Source: Lepas anatifera (lineage: Eukaryota > Arthropoda > Thecostraca > Lepadidae). From it: DNA of 64,000 nucleotides. The translations under genes and the position numbers were made by a program. The notes beneath the pieces were generated by a model. It did not search any database. It saw only the letters and a list, made by a program, of their open reading frames with translations, and was not told where the DNA came from. Each line of letters starts with the position of its first letter. Position 1 is the stretch's first letter. Of the stretch, positions 34,631-46,331 are shown in pieces. The stretch lies in the NCBI GenBank assembly GCA_034440635.1, contig JAOTON010001141.1, forward strand, positions 558,001 through 622,000, given 5' to 3'.

Positions 34631-34939
34631 TTTAGCACCACCCCTCCACGGCAGGTTGAGGCCACACCCTTCTCCACTGTGCATGTTACGTGACCCAGAT
34701 TACCTATCAGAGGTCAAAGGTCCCAATTTGAATGCAATTCGCAAAAGTGGCAAACGAACAGAGAATTATGATAATTCTAAGCTTTTTCGAGTTGTATGTA
34801 CTATACTGGATACATAAAGTTATCAGTTTTCTATGCGACGCCGTATAAACCTGGCAGTTGGTGTGTCGTTAAGCCCTAACAATTGCCATCAGTTTCCCAC
34901 AATGCTGATGAAGCGGTCATAGGCACATAGTTTCTGGCC
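34631..34939. other. Unassigned sequence upstream of LINE
   Basis: No feature supported between the eroded element and the LINE. Confidence 0.35.
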
Positions 34940-36714
34940 ATCAAAACACTCCTCCAAGCCCGGCCATCTCCTTTGAATCCTTAGAATCCTTAGACAAAGA
35001 AAAAGACGCCACAGTCCTATACCTGGATATCAGTCGCTACTTCGACAAAATTTGGCACAAAGGACTTCTCTACAAATGTGAACATGAATTTGGACTGACT
35101 AACATCATCAACTGGTTACGCTCATATCTGACAGACAGACAGCAGAGGGTCATTGTCGACGACACTTCGTCTTCTTTATTGACACTGAATGCAGGATGCC
35201 CGCAGGGTTCCGTTATTGGGCCCCTGCTTGCCCTTCTATATCTAAACGACCTTTCTACTAAAGGTAGGAACGAAATTCTGTTGTTTGCTGACGATACTTG
35301 CCTATTTGCTCAACACAAACCTGAAAATGTTCAAGAGGTTCAAGCATCTCTCCAAAATGATCTCTCTAAAATTCAAGAGTATGGTAAGAATTGGCTCATT
35401 ACTTTCAATGCCTCAAAAACTATTTAACAAACCTTTTCCTACAGAAGGAATGCAGAACCCCCACAATTAATTTTTGACGGCAAAATCATCCCGGATGTTA
35501 ACGAGCACAAACATTTAGGCATGAATTTCTCAAAAGACCTAAGATTCCACTCACATGTAGACAACATTGTCAGAAAAGTTAATATCACTCTAGGTCCTCT
35601 TTACCCAATCGCCCCATATTTATCTCGACCAATCCTTAACTATATTTATAGCACTTATATCATGCCTCATTTTGATTATTGCGATATAATTTACGACGGA
35701 ATCATAACGGCAGCAGATTGTCTGAGGCTTGAAAGATTACAAAACAGGGCGGCAAGACTCGTTACTAAAACACTACCTAGAACCTCTACAGAAAAATTAA
35801 GATTAGATCTAGGTTGGAATAGCCTAAAAAATCGACGTTAAATCCACAAACTTCACTTCTTACGAAAACTACTAAATGACGATATTCCCCAATACATCAA
35901 AACCACTCTTCCTAATATACGCAACGCAACGGCTAACAGAGAATTACGTAACCGAAACCAAAGAACGGAACTATTGACTAGAACGTATAACTTCAGTAAC
36001 TCGTTCTTGCCAAGCGCAATAAAACAATATAATGAGCTTCCAGAACCAATAAGAACCATTCAATCGCACAAATCATTTAAAAATCATGTAGTCGAATATT
36101 TCTCTGTTCAACAACCTCTAAAATACTACTCGTACGGCAACAAAATTTTGAACTCCCTTTTGACGCAACTCAGAGTTGACATGTCCAAATTAAATGGCCA
36201 CACTTATCAAATCCTCGGAGCCGAAACCCCATTCTGCAGCTGTGGTCATCAAAATGAAAATACGAAACATTTTCTTATTCATTGCGTAAATTATACAGTG
36301 CAGAGAAATGCCCTCCACCGAAATATATCGACCATAATCGCCACAGAATTTTCAAATTTATCAACTGAACAAAAACTTAAGATGCTGCTGCATGGAGGAA
36401 ATGGAAACGATGACACAAATCGAGCGATAGCGAAAGAAACCCTGAAATTCATATCAAACACCAAAAGATTCTCACATTGAACTCTTGAACAATTTATGCA
36501 AAGGACGCCGACGCCGTTGTGGGTATCCTGTGTGTGACTGTCGGGTGAGCGGCCATGGGCCAAGGGTGGTGCGACCGTGGCACTTGAATTCGCCAATGTT
36601 GTCGAGAGGCGCCAAGAGTCAAGCGCTAGACGCTTTTGCGCCAATCGATAGATATCAGAACTGTCATTGTACTTGTTGATAACCGAAATAAATGTATGTA
36701 TGTATGTATGTATG
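34940..36714 (+). pseudogene. Broken LINE retrotransposon, reverse transcriptase and C-terminal region
   Basis: The plus strand encodes a 5-prime truncated LINE protein. Near 35,010-35,130 is a reverse transcriptase segment with YLDIS in the position of the usual F-DI/LSKAFD. 35,179-35,427 carries GCPQGSVIGPLL and the intact catalytic box FADDT (35,284-35,298). After frame breaks near 35,428 and a stop near 35,839, 35,521-35,841 and 35,974-36,480 continue the protein. The C-terminus has a C-x-C-x8-H-x4-C cluster (36,235-36,285), as in Jockey/R1/CR1-like LINEs. A stop at 36,478-36,480 is followed by AATAAA (36,687-36,692) and (ATGT)n to 36,714, the element's 3-prime tail. No endonuclease domain is present. 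It is less decayed than the LINE at 9-11 kb. Confidence 0.88.
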
Positions 36715-37811
36715 AAGTTGCAACATGGTGTGTAAAATTTCCTTCAACTTTGAATGGACTGCACCCGTTTCTTTCAAAAGAACACCAATGTTTTACAAGA
36801 AGAATAAACATTTTACTCCTAATGTGATGTGTCTAGACAAACCGATGATGCGTGGATACGTGTTAGAGCCAATAAATGGTTGCATATAACTGGCAACTTA
36901 AATATTCAGGCACCGACTGATTTTAAATTTGCTGCAAAAAATATGAAGAAATATTGCTAAGAAAAATGAGAACATCTCCTAACTGCAGTTAGGGATAAAT
37001 TTGAAGTCCTTGCTTAGGATATTTTTTTAATCCATGAAACCTTATGAGACAAACCGATTTTACATTTCCAAAACCGACTGAGGTGAGTCAGCTTTACTGG
37101 ACACAGTCGTGCCGTTCAGAGCTGAAGGCGCATGAAATTAGACCGTGCAGCGTGAAACGCCGTTTAATGGGAAACACATGCCCTGGGAAAACGGACATAA
37201 TTTAACCTTACCCGTTAAGACAGCCTGGACCATTATTAAGACACTGATATGGGGTAAAGGTAAGACATTAGATCTATATCCAGTTAAGGAACGTTCGGGC
37301 CGTTAGAGTTCACAAACTTGTTTTGTGTATGTGTGCCTATGTGGCTAGAGATTAAGTATCGACCCGATTATGAATGGCCTTGAAGAATAAATGTAGATTT
37401 GGATCAGCCCATGACAAGGTTTTACTCTCTTTAAATACCCAACGATCAAAACACTCATAGATTGTTTCCCTCGTAGAAAATTCATTCGAAAAACGACCAA
37501 GTTGAAACGTCTATAATCCAAACTCCTTTGCAAATATCAAACCTAGATATTTCTACTTTCTATATCCGAATTTCTACAATCGAAGTCTGAAAAGTATATA
37601 CACGTTTTTCTCACTTTCATTATGTTCGTTTTTTCCCTTAGATGCGTAGGCAGTATGAGCATTTGTTTATGCATTAGCTAGAGAGTAAAAAAACAGCAGA
37701 CAATTGAGAACATATAACATTGCTTTGTGGTTGGATTGTTTCCGAGGCAAAACATCCTACAAGAACAAAACACCAATGGATGAGAAATAGCACATCATAC
37801 AAAACACTACA
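36715..37811. other. AT-rich unassigned sequence
   Basis: No gene or repeat recognised. Confidence 0.4.
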
Positions 37812-38020
37812 TTCTACATAGGCGGGTTGAAGGGAAAGGGGCCTGCTTCACCCCTATCTACCATTGGTACCCCCTGAAACTGTCCCAGCGATTCCTGAGA
37901 GGTCAAAGCAGCCCCTCCTAACATGTCGCTTCCCACATCCCCTCTCCTCCTCCATAATGCGAGCATTGGTGTTCCCGTGATAGGGTTTAGCTCTCGCACG
38001 ATAGGTCTTTCCGCCAGAAA
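37812..38020 (+). repeat. CCCCCTGAAA-type GC-rich repeat, copy 1
   Basis: The stretch beginning ATAGGCGGGTTGAAGGGAAA aligns with 45,018-45,276, sharing GGGGC-TGCC-CCC-TC and the CCCCCTGAAA-TGTC-C unit. The right edge is uncertain. Confidence 0.5.
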
Positions 38021-38065
38021 GTGTCACTATCGGCCCGAGTGACGCCCCCTGACCATGTTCCCTCT

Positions 38066-38414
38066 TTTATAAATTTTGTCCAAGTTGTTCTCAGTTCGAC
38101 TGTTGGGGCCGGAGTCTCACTAAAGTCATCAAGGGACTTGTCACGGAGACCCCGACCCCACCACGCGAACAACTCCCACAATGAAGGGTTAACTTAGAAG
38201 TCAAAGTTTAACGTCCCTTAAAGCACAGGGACGGTCTCCCCGCTCAGGTCACCCTCTCACCACTCAGTTGCCAGCCGACCTATACGTCGGGTAAACTATT
38301 GAGCGCCTGAGCGTCTCAGGGGAACCGATCCCAAGCCTGCACACGCACTGCCACTGCATGCTTCTGAGCAGCAGGCCGGAGCCCAACGCTCTACCAATTG
38401 AGCTACCGGGGCGG
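38066..38414 (-). mobile_element. tRNA-derived SINE, copy 1, with complete promoter head
   Basis: On the minus strand the head contains a near-perfect tRNA A-box, TAGCTCAATTGGTAGAGC (38,388-38,405 reversed), and a B-box GGATCGGTTCC (38,321-38,331 reversed). The body runs to ACTTGGACAAAATTTATAAA at about 38,066. It is homologous to 19,562-19,885. The stretch between A- and B-box is longer than in a tRNA gene and does not fold as a cloverleaf by eye, so this is a SINE and not a tRNA. The central GGGACGTTAAAC word is shared by both copies. Confidence 0.85.
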
Positions 38415-38460
38415 CCTTCTGATCGCAAATCATGAACCTGCCTATGTCAGCCTCAGCTGT

Positions 38461-39010
38461 TTAATCTGTACCAGGGACGTATCTGGGTTCCGTATGACAA
38501 TCCTCCCGGTCCCCATCCGAACTGCCCTGGTGGTGACACAATCCCAATGACATTGGGAGACTCAAAATCCTGCTATCAGTGGTGTTGGTTGCGCAGAACG
38601 AGCAAGAATTCCCGTCATCCGCCACCAGTTCCATTTTGGCGGGAACATTGAAAGTAGTTGCTCGTGATTTCTCGATTCGGAACTTCTTCGCCTGCCAAAA
38701 CAAACGCTGGCGTCGGTAGTTTAATTCGGCACCGTTTTTGGGCTCTTTTCGTACCAACTGTTGCCAGTGGGTACGAGCGGACCACATTATCTCAAGGAAC
38801 CGGTGGCGATACAGATATAAACGGAACGGCGTCGAAATTGTCTTACCGTCTTCTTCACATGAACCAAACTTAAGCCATATTCGTTGGCGTGTGACGTTAC
38901 ACTGTGCCTCATCATGGGTCAACTTTAGGACCTCTTATAACTTGGAAAAATCTAAACCTAGAGCAAAGCCAAAGGCATCACTGTGTCTTTTTCAATGGCC
39001 CAAGGATTGA
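38461..39010 (-). mobile_element. AGGTCA-rich repeat, family 5, copy 2
   Basis: On the minus strand GAGCCCAAAAACGGTGCCG at about 38,730-38,748 matches the end of the family 5 copies at 30,868 and 42,180. The block around 38,840-38,890 matches GGATATGGCTGAAACTCAGC of the 42 kb copy. A 153-residue minus-strand frame (38,461-38,922) shows an RIWLK-like string also seen in translation at 42,013-42,225, reflecting shared repeat sequence and not an established protein. Confidence 0.5.
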
Positions 39011-40284
39011 AGTTTTGTGCGATATGACCTCGCCGTGACCTTGGCTTTAGGTCAGGGTCAAATAATGATGCTCATGCTGCACATCATTCAAATTCCCAGA
39101 TCATGCTCGTCGCTATACTAAATGCATTGCTATATCTTGTATTGTTTAAACAAATAGAAAAGGATGACCTCTGGTGACCTTCCTGACCTGACCTAAGAAT
39201 GAACGAAAGCATACATGCTTTCCCTCTTTAAATGCTTCCACATATTTCGTAGCTTGATCCAGCTCTTCTAAAAGCATAGCTACACCGTGGTGTTCTCAGC
39301 CTTATTTTTCAAGAATAACATATCTTAATTGGGTTTAGAAATGACGTCATAACCCGTTGACCTGCCCTAACCTGACCTGATCTCAGTTTTCGGTCATAAG
39401 CTTAAGATATGTATTTCGGAACATCATCACCTAAGACATATGCAAAGCGACGCCTTTCTCATTAAAATTGTTTCAATATTTTTGCAAAAACCAAGGTGAT
39501 CCCATCGGCCCCGACCTGGTGAAGGATTAAAAGAAATGAAGCCGTTGCTAATGATGTAACCAACCCGCTGCGGCACATTTACCACTTATATTACTTTGAA
39601 CATGAGGATGGGAAGTCAGATTTTATATCAAAATAATTTCGACTTAGAATCACGTGAGCGTACAAGAACAAAACTGATTCTTTCAGAATCTTGCGCAGAA
39701 TCTCGTAATGACAATCTAAACGTAATGGTATCAAAATAAAAGCTTTGTCGTCCTTTCCGGAAAAGTTATTGACCCAAGTCTGAGAATCTGCTTAGTAATC
39801 CAGATGACTTCTTAGAGATCACAGGTCAAACATTGTAACATGAACCTAGAAAGGGGCCCAGGATACTACTATTTGGAGAATATGAAGTTATTCTCATCTG
39901 TCTACACAAATACACCCTAATTCCTTTTCCCCATGAATTTCCAAAGGAGAGGTCAAGATCCGTACCTGACCTTAGGTCATCGATATGAAAAATCCCGGAC
40001 TATATGTTGTAATAATTGGCGAGCCCACTGTGTGGTATAGGTTTCAATCCGATAGATTCACCCATTTCTTACGTATGCCACGTTAAACATTTTTGGAGTT
40101 GAGGTCACTTGACCTGCACTGGTGACCTGACCTGAGATGACAAAACCTTAAAACTTTGAAGAAAGTTGCAGAATTAATCAAGAATGAGGTGTGCCAAGTA
40201 CGGTGGTGCTTCGCTCCGCTGTTTTTCGTGCCGCCAGAAAAACCCGAGGAGGTGTTCAAACACCTCCTGTGGGGCGAGGTTTAA
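39011..40284 (-). mobile_element. AGGTCA-rich MITE, family 3, copy 1
   Basis: The right edge reads GTGGGGCGAGGT followed by TTAA at 40,281-40,284, the same terminal logic as family 1. The palindrome GGAGGTGTTCAAACACCTCC (40,248-40,267) lies just inside. Read on the minus strand, the next segment (CCTCGGGTTTTTCTGG, then CGAAAAACAGCGG, then CACCACCGTACTTGG) aligns with the start of family 2. AGGTCA words cluster at 40,103-40,140, 39,168-39,195 and 39,356-39,380. The left terminus is not identified, so the left limit is approximate and may join two repeats. Confidence 0.6.
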
Positions 40285-41195
40285 ACGTTCTTATCTTTAA
40301 AGGCATCTTAGAAAACAAGAAGCGACAGGGAGGCAAAATTTTACCAGTTCGAAATAGAACGCACGTGCTCGTGAAATCCAGAGGAATCAGGTCTGGTCGG
40401 TTAACTACGCTGACGACAGGCAAAATCATCAGCTCTGATGGTGACGATGCCGGCGTCCAGGCTGGTCACGTCTCCTCATGTGTTCGAGATTTTTGTGCCG
40501 TCCCAGCGATGTCAAATTTCGAGATTTCAACATTTTGACATTTCGACATTTCAAAGGCAAAAAATATGGCGTGCAGGATCATTATGATGGTGTGCAGAAT
40601 AAAGGTGCTGCTTCAAATGTTGACGATTCAGGAGTGAAGGGCGACGATTCCAACGATCAGACCCAGAAATACGGTGTTGAAGATGACGGGACTGAAGGTC
40701 TGAAGTTACTGGTGCAGAGCATGCAGGAGTCGTCGGACGGGATGAGGTAGCCTGCTCCCTGTCTGACGATGCTAGTGCTAGAGGCCACTCTGCTGGTATG
40801 TAGGGTCAAGTTATCGATAAGTTCTGTGACGATGGCGGTGTGTCTACCCCCTGTTGAGATGCTGGACCTCGAAGCCGCACACAGTGACATGGCGTGTAAC
40901 CATGGTGACGAAGTAGCACCATTGCGGGAGAGTGATGGCAACGGCTATTCTAGTTCACGGGATGAGGGCACTGGTGTGCATTGTTGCTAAGCTAGTGCAG
41001 AGGTGGGCGGCGGTGGAGGGCTTTTGCAGTCGACAAAAGGCTACTTGGCTGCAGTGAGGAAATCGATGAGCATGGTGGTTAATCAAATAATTTGGAAAAT
41101 CAGTCAATAAAATATTCAACATACAGGAATATGTGGTAGAATGGAGCGCTGTGTCACTGTGCCTTCACCCTCTTTAGATGGGAAATTATAAAACT
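40285..41195. other. Unassigned sequence with moderate open frames
   Basis: Plus-strand frames at 40,191-40,538 and 40,478-40,750 and a minus frame at 40,657-40,941 overlap without known motifs. The segment 40,560-40,990 is purine-rich (GATGATG-like) and low in complexity. Confidence 0.35.
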
Positions 41196-42212
41196 AACTC
41201 TCTGTCGCTAACTGAAAAGGTGCCAAATTGACATCAGATCAAGTCAGGTCAATGAGTTATGACGTCATCTTAAAACTTATGTAAAGTGATTCTGCTCTTC
41301 TAAAATGAGTCTGACAAAACCAGAGTGTAGCTCGGCTTATAGAAGAGAAAAGTTTCTAAACATCATTCAAAATCTCTTGAAACGAAAAATATGCAAGCTG
41401 AAATCAAATTTTGTGGTCAAGGTCACCAGAGGTCACCAAATTTCAAGATTTTCGGAATGCTTTCTATAACCTTTGAACGAAAAAGATCTTAGTATCTTGG
41501 TATCTTAGTAATGAGCATGAGGGCAATTCCAGCACCAATCGACCAAGGCCTACACGGTACCTCTCCGATTTTCTTTAAAATTGGCATATAGGGTTCTCAT
41601 GGACCCCGAGCTGAATCTGAGAGTTTCAGCTCAATCGGAATAAAACTTTAGAGTTATTGCCTCAGGCATTTTTGAAAATCTGCTTACAGTGCATTTTTAG
41701 ATGACCATACAACCCACAGAGACTAATGAACTATGTATTAAATATACCTTTTCCTGTCTATCATGATCAGGTACCGTGTAGATTTGCCATTTGGCTGGTC
41801 GATTGGTGCTGGATTGCCCATGACCCAAGGATTCGAATGATATGCAGCATATCTTTAAAAGGCAATTATTTAACTCTTATCTAAAGTCAAGGTCATAATG
41901 TGACCTAACGAGGTCATACCACATATCACTTGAATTATTTGGCCAATACGAACATATTGATGCATTTTCTTCTAGCTCTCATGGCTTCCGAGTTATAAGG
42001 GATTTTCGCATTTTGGCCCACTGTGACTTAACGGATCGACGGATATGGCTGAAACTCAGCTCCAGAGTATCAGACGGTAAGGCACTTCCACCATCTTTCA
42101 TTTTTTCCGCTTCACTTCCGTTTCTCGAGATCTTAGGGAGATTTCGATTGGACCTCGCACGCGATTGTGTGTGCGAAAGGAGCCCAGGCGGTGCCGGGTT
42201 AGCCCTCTTGGT
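41196..42212 (+). mobile_element. AGGTCA-rich repeat, family 5, copy 3
   Basis: Half-sites occur at about 41,242-41,255, 41,415-41,437 and 41,887-41,925. The right end GGAGCCCAGGCGGTGCCGGG is followed by TTAG (42,201-42,204), paralleling the CTAA of the 30.9 kb copy (30,886-30,889). No matching left terminal repeat was found, so the left edge is provisional. Confidence 0.5.
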
Positions 42213-43030
42213 TCTTACACCTTAGGGGATATTTTAGCACCTCAATTTCAATGCAAGTTGACGCCATATCGCTCTTTAATGCGCTTGTTAAGCTTCAACA
42301 GCTTTCATTGACCATGTTGGTGTAAATAGGGCTGGAACCTAGCATGTAAGGAATATTAGTCAGTAAAACATAACCACGAAGTGGCAGTGCGTGCCGTCTG
42401 CTGGCCTCAGGGCTGAATCTGGAAGACGGGACAACGATGCCTAATTCCGACAAAAGCCTGGCAGAGGTCGTGCCTTGAAGATCAAGCCGTGCGAGTAAAA
42501 AAAGACTATTTGATTTATTCATGCCGGCAGCCTCAACTACTTGGGTTAGGATATTTTCACGCTTCTATGATTAATAGACGCGAGCTTCGTTCATTCAGAT
42601 TTAATGGAAACCTCACACTGACCTTTGGCTTCGAGACACATCTCAAAAGCATAGATGGTGTGCGTGCTTTATTCCGTCTCTCTGCAGGTATTCCTAGAAA
42701 CTTATATGAGGTGCCAGAACCAAGCTGATCAGAACCATGATTTTTTCAGGCTGGAAGCAGACAGCTATACTTTTCCAGCACTGGAGAGCTGCGTATTGAT
42801 GATCAGTAAATATTTTTACGAATCAACAATATCAACATTGCTAGTTCTAATTTTGTACGGTTTCAAGAGATACATGGGGCTCATACTCCACCGTCTCCTT
42901 ACAGTTCATTAGATCCATTATAGGTGTGAAATTGAATTCCTAATCCAATCATTTTGCCCCAAAATCAACTCCAGGAAAGCCAGGAGCTGACAAAGTGGGC
43001 ATCGGTATTTGGTAGAACATTGGTATATTC
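42213..43030. other. Unassigned sequence
   Basis: No gene or repeat family is supported. Confidence 0.35.
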
Positions 43031-43034
43031 AGCT

Positions 43035-43062
43035 CTATAGCACAAGTATACTTGTGCTATAG
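43035..43062. repeat. Perfect 28-bp palindrome
   Basis: CTATAGCACAAGTA is immediately followed by its reverse complement, with no spacer. It may form a cruciform or bind a dimeric protein. It is not at the end of any element that I recognise. Confidence 0.85.
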
Positions 43063-43407
43063 GGTGGTGGCCCGGAACTTTGACGAGTTTGGAGAGTGGG
43101 AGGGAGCCGGAGTGTGTTCTCACTTCTTTGGGCGGGCTGACCGGCGGTGTGACTGAGCTGGTCTTCAGGTGGGGTTGGGGGGAGCGTGAGCTACAGTAGC
43201 TAGTGAATAAGAAACACATGAGCTGCTCATCAAGTTCTCGACTGATTGCTTTGTACAGAGCGTTCGTGGGGTGGCGGGTGAAAGAGGATCACGCCGCTCT
43301 GGCTTCTTTGAGGAGAGTCATGACCCCGCCGCCTATCGCCCCTGGTCCAACAGTGTGAATAGCCGAATGCTCATTTGCAAGATAATTACCACTGGCAAGA
43401 GGAGGAG

Positions 43408-43452
43408 GAGGGGGGGGCACCGGGGCAACCGTGCTCCGGTGCCCCCTCCCCT
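43408..43452. repeat. GC-rich hairpin
   Basis: GGGGGCACCGG and CCGGTGCCCCC form an 11-bp stem around a 12-base loop, and the purine/pyrimidine flanks could extend the pairing. No element ends are visible. Confidence 0.65.
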
Positions 43453-45017
43453 CGTAGTTCCGCCTCCAGTGCTGTGATTAATAAGTCCTTCAACGCTGAA
43501 CTGGTTGGAGCATCAGTTTCAGGAATAAAGCTCAGTGTAGAGGCGTACCTGCCAGAAAAAGGCTAAAGTAAAGGTGCAGCTAGAGTGAATCTATCAAATC
43601 TACTCCGGTAATACATTTTGGACCATTATGATTGCATAGCAAAGTCACGGTGCTTCTTTCCAAACAGCTCACTAACCAAAAATTACAGTAGACTTGAACA
43701 ATCCCGTAGAACCTTGGCAGATTATGCGAGACAAATCCTGAAAGTAAGCGTCAGACTGTACGCTTCGGACAAAACACCGCAGACACATTTCATCAGCGTT
43801 TTTGTGGGCCACATCCTTGAAAATCTTGGCGAGCTCAGCGGCAGTGAAACACCACTTCCGGTCTCAAATGATGCCTCACAGAATCTGGTCAGCCTCTCCA
43901 TCGGCTAAGAATGCTCTTGGCCGCGGAGTCGGTGCTAAGCCACCCTATATCCAAGGCTCTCACAAAAGCGGGGAGGTCTTTACATCATTCAGCCCGTTGC
44001 GGAAGTGTTCTCGCTGGGTGCATCTCCAGTTGACCGAGTACTTCAGAGTTTCGGGCACCTCCGGGCTGGCTGACAGCTCAATGAATCGATCAAACCTATA
44101 TGTATATCTATTTCAGTGGTGTCCTGAAGAGAGAGTCTGGTCAGTTGTCTTCCTGATACTTCACACGTGGCTACCACGTGACATTTTGACCGCGCTCTCA
44201 CTCTGGCTTACTGATACAGGCCATGACTTGTGCTGGGGCAGAGCCATTCCTTCGACCCAAACAGCCCACAGCCGTCTCCCATTCCTACCAGTCGAGACGA
44301 AAACACTGCGCATCCCGCCTCACTGATTTGATATAGGTCCTCCACGTAGAAAAGCTGCGAACTGAATCCGGCGCGGCACTAAAAGACTGTTCTCGGAGCC
44401 AAGTTTCAATGACGCATCTGCGAAATATGTCACTATGACTGCCATCATGTATTCAAGTTCCTCTTGCTCCGATATGAATAATATGCAGCAGCGTCTGGGG
44501 AATGTTCTGTCCTTGAAACAAACACAACAGGCTAGGCAAAATTAACATGTAACAAAAGCTTTGTCCTAAACAAGAGAGCGCATAACGCAGGTGCTGGAAA
44601 CATTGGTAGCGGTCCGCTTTCACATCCCCACCACTTCTGCATTCTGTGCTTGACAATGGCTTATTTGAGACGCAGATAGCGACAGATATATCTACAGACT
44701 ATTCAAATTTAGAGCATGAAACGTGCTGAAAGCATCAAAAGTTGACAATCTGTCGGACCAATCAAACTTGAGGTCCCCCACCCACTCCATTAGCTACTAA
44801 TGAACATCGTTAGCCACTGTTTCGTCATGGAAAATGCATCGTTTCGTCTCACCTGAACATACGTGGGCGAGTATTGATCCAAGTAGAAAATACCCAGCTC
44901 GCCCAACACCCAGGGCTGACGGGAGAGAAATGAGCTTTCTGTTGGTAAAATGTCTAATAATCATGGAATAGAACATAAGCATCCTTTGGTCATATTTGAG
45001 TAAACCATTTTGTCTGC
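43453..45017. other. Unassigned sequence, GC-richer at 43,780-44,330
   Basis: Two plus-strand frames (43,618-43,908 and 43,802-44,326) overlap, and the minus strand also reads partly open in this stretch. It may be an old retrotransposon fragment, but no diagnostic motif is seen. Confidence 0.3.
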
Positions 45018-45276
45018 ATACGCGGATCCAGGTGGATGGAAGGGGAAGGGGCAGGTGCCTGCCCCCATCGACCCTCAGCGCCCCCTGAAAGTGTCACGGA
45101 GCCCCCTGACAGGTCCATGGCGCCCCCTGAAATGTTGCTTCTCACCCCCCCCCTCCCGATGCGCAAATCGGCGCCCACCGCTAAGATTTTGCGCCCACCT
45201 GATAGGTTTTGACGGTCAAAAGTGGCGCCCCTGCTCTGGATGTGCCACCCGATTGGCAATCCTGGATCCGCCTATG
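45018..45276. mobile_element. GGATCC-ended small repeat, copy 2 of the CCCCCTGAAA family
   Basis: The ends are inverted: GCGGATCCAGGTGG at 45,022 and CCTGGATCCGC at 45,263-45,273. The interior repeats GCGCCCCCTGAAA-like units. The termini resemble those of the hAT-like element at 59,381-59,912. No unambiguous target duplication is seen. Confidence 0.5.
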
Positions 45277-45751
45277 TTTTTCTGCCTCATTTTAAAACAC
45301 TACAGCCTGTATACATTACTACGTAAGTCACACAATATTTTTTGCTGAAACATGCTCCCCAAAGACACTCAATCCAGCATTCCTGCAAGCAAAAAGCGAT
45401 ACGATACGGTTGACTCACACTACGCCGGCTTGCCGTATTTAACCAAGGAAGAGGCTGCTGGTATGGTATATTTTTAGTCCCTCGTGTGCTATCTAACTAA
45501 ACTTTATTTCATTGACCATCGCTCACCAAATGTGCCTGCTTTCATACAGAGACCCGGACCATCCTCACGCGCTGGCAAATACTTGGGGTTCAAGCAGCCA
45601 CATGGAGACAAGGTGTCAGCCTACTGAAGGTTCTCCCCCGTGTGAACACAATTCGACCCACCTGATAGCACTTCCCATATCCCACGAGAAAACGTGATCA
45701 AACAGGGCTGGGTTAAAGCAGACCATAAGAAGTGCGTTCGTGTTCCCCCAG

Positions 45752-45932
45752 GCTCGGACCAAAGCCTGCGCTGGGGATACGGTGTCTAAGCCTCCTCCGC
45801 CGCGGAACTACCAGAAGGGCTCCAAGGGCGGCAAAGGCAAGAAAGGCAACAAGAAGAGCCGGCATCAACAGTACGATTTGATCGTGACCATCGACTTAGT
45901 GGAGTATGGGCTGACTGAGGAGTTAGTTGCAG
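45752..45932 (+). CDS. Calmodulin-like gene, exon with basic N-terminal extension
   Basis: A TTCCCCCAG acceptor precedes 45,752 and a GTAATT donor follows 45,932. The 60 codons plus one base join the next exon in phase: the junction gives AEFKEAF, identical to the start of EF-hand 1 in calmodulin. The exon ends YGLTEELVA, matching calmodulin's QLTEEQIA. Before that lies an extension absent from calmodulin: a proline run (KPPPPR) and a lysine/glycine-rich stretch, KGSKGGKGKKGNKKSR. The extension could be a nuclear, membrane or acidic-partner binding tail. There is no ATG here, so at least one upstream exon is missing from this annotation. Confidence 0.75.
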
Positions 45933-46080
45933 GTAATTGTTCAGCTACTGCTACAGCTACAGCTGCGCTAATTGTACAGCTACAAAGCTTGACAAGCAGC
46001 TGCTCTCTGTGTATATTTCTCGGGAAGTTCGATGAAAACCAGTTCAACTTTAGTTTGTTTATTTTAGTCAAGCCCTGTTG

Positions 46081-46200
46081 AGTCAGGCTCAGAGTCAGAG
46101 CTGACTCTGATTATATTTAAGTTTGTATTGGTTCAGGGTTGAGTCGACTCACTTTTGAATTCGGTTTGATTTAGAGTCGGCTCAATTACTCAGCCGGATA
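46081..46200. other. Intron segment with GACTC/GAGTC-rich low-complexity sequence
   Basis: The words GAGTCAG, GAGTCG, GACTC and AGAGTC recur through 46,078-46,195, forming a short degenerate repeat just upstream of the (GT)n tract. Confidence 0.4.
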
Positions 46201-46211
46201 TGTTGAGCGAG

Positions 46212-46331
<120 letters not shown>

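Noticed and set aside
38388..38405. tRNA gene on the minus strand
   Set aside because: The A-box is excellent, but the B-box is too far away, no cloverleaf closes, and a second copy of the whole 300-bp unit exists, so it is a SINE.
38461..38922. 153-residue minus-strand gene resembling the frame at 42,013-42,225
   Set aside because: The similarity comes from a shared AGGTCA-family repeat, and neither frame has independent coding evidence.
43780..44330. Retrotransposon gag-like fragment
   Set aside because: Reading either strand gives only vague resemblance and no zinc knuckle or other diagnostic motif.
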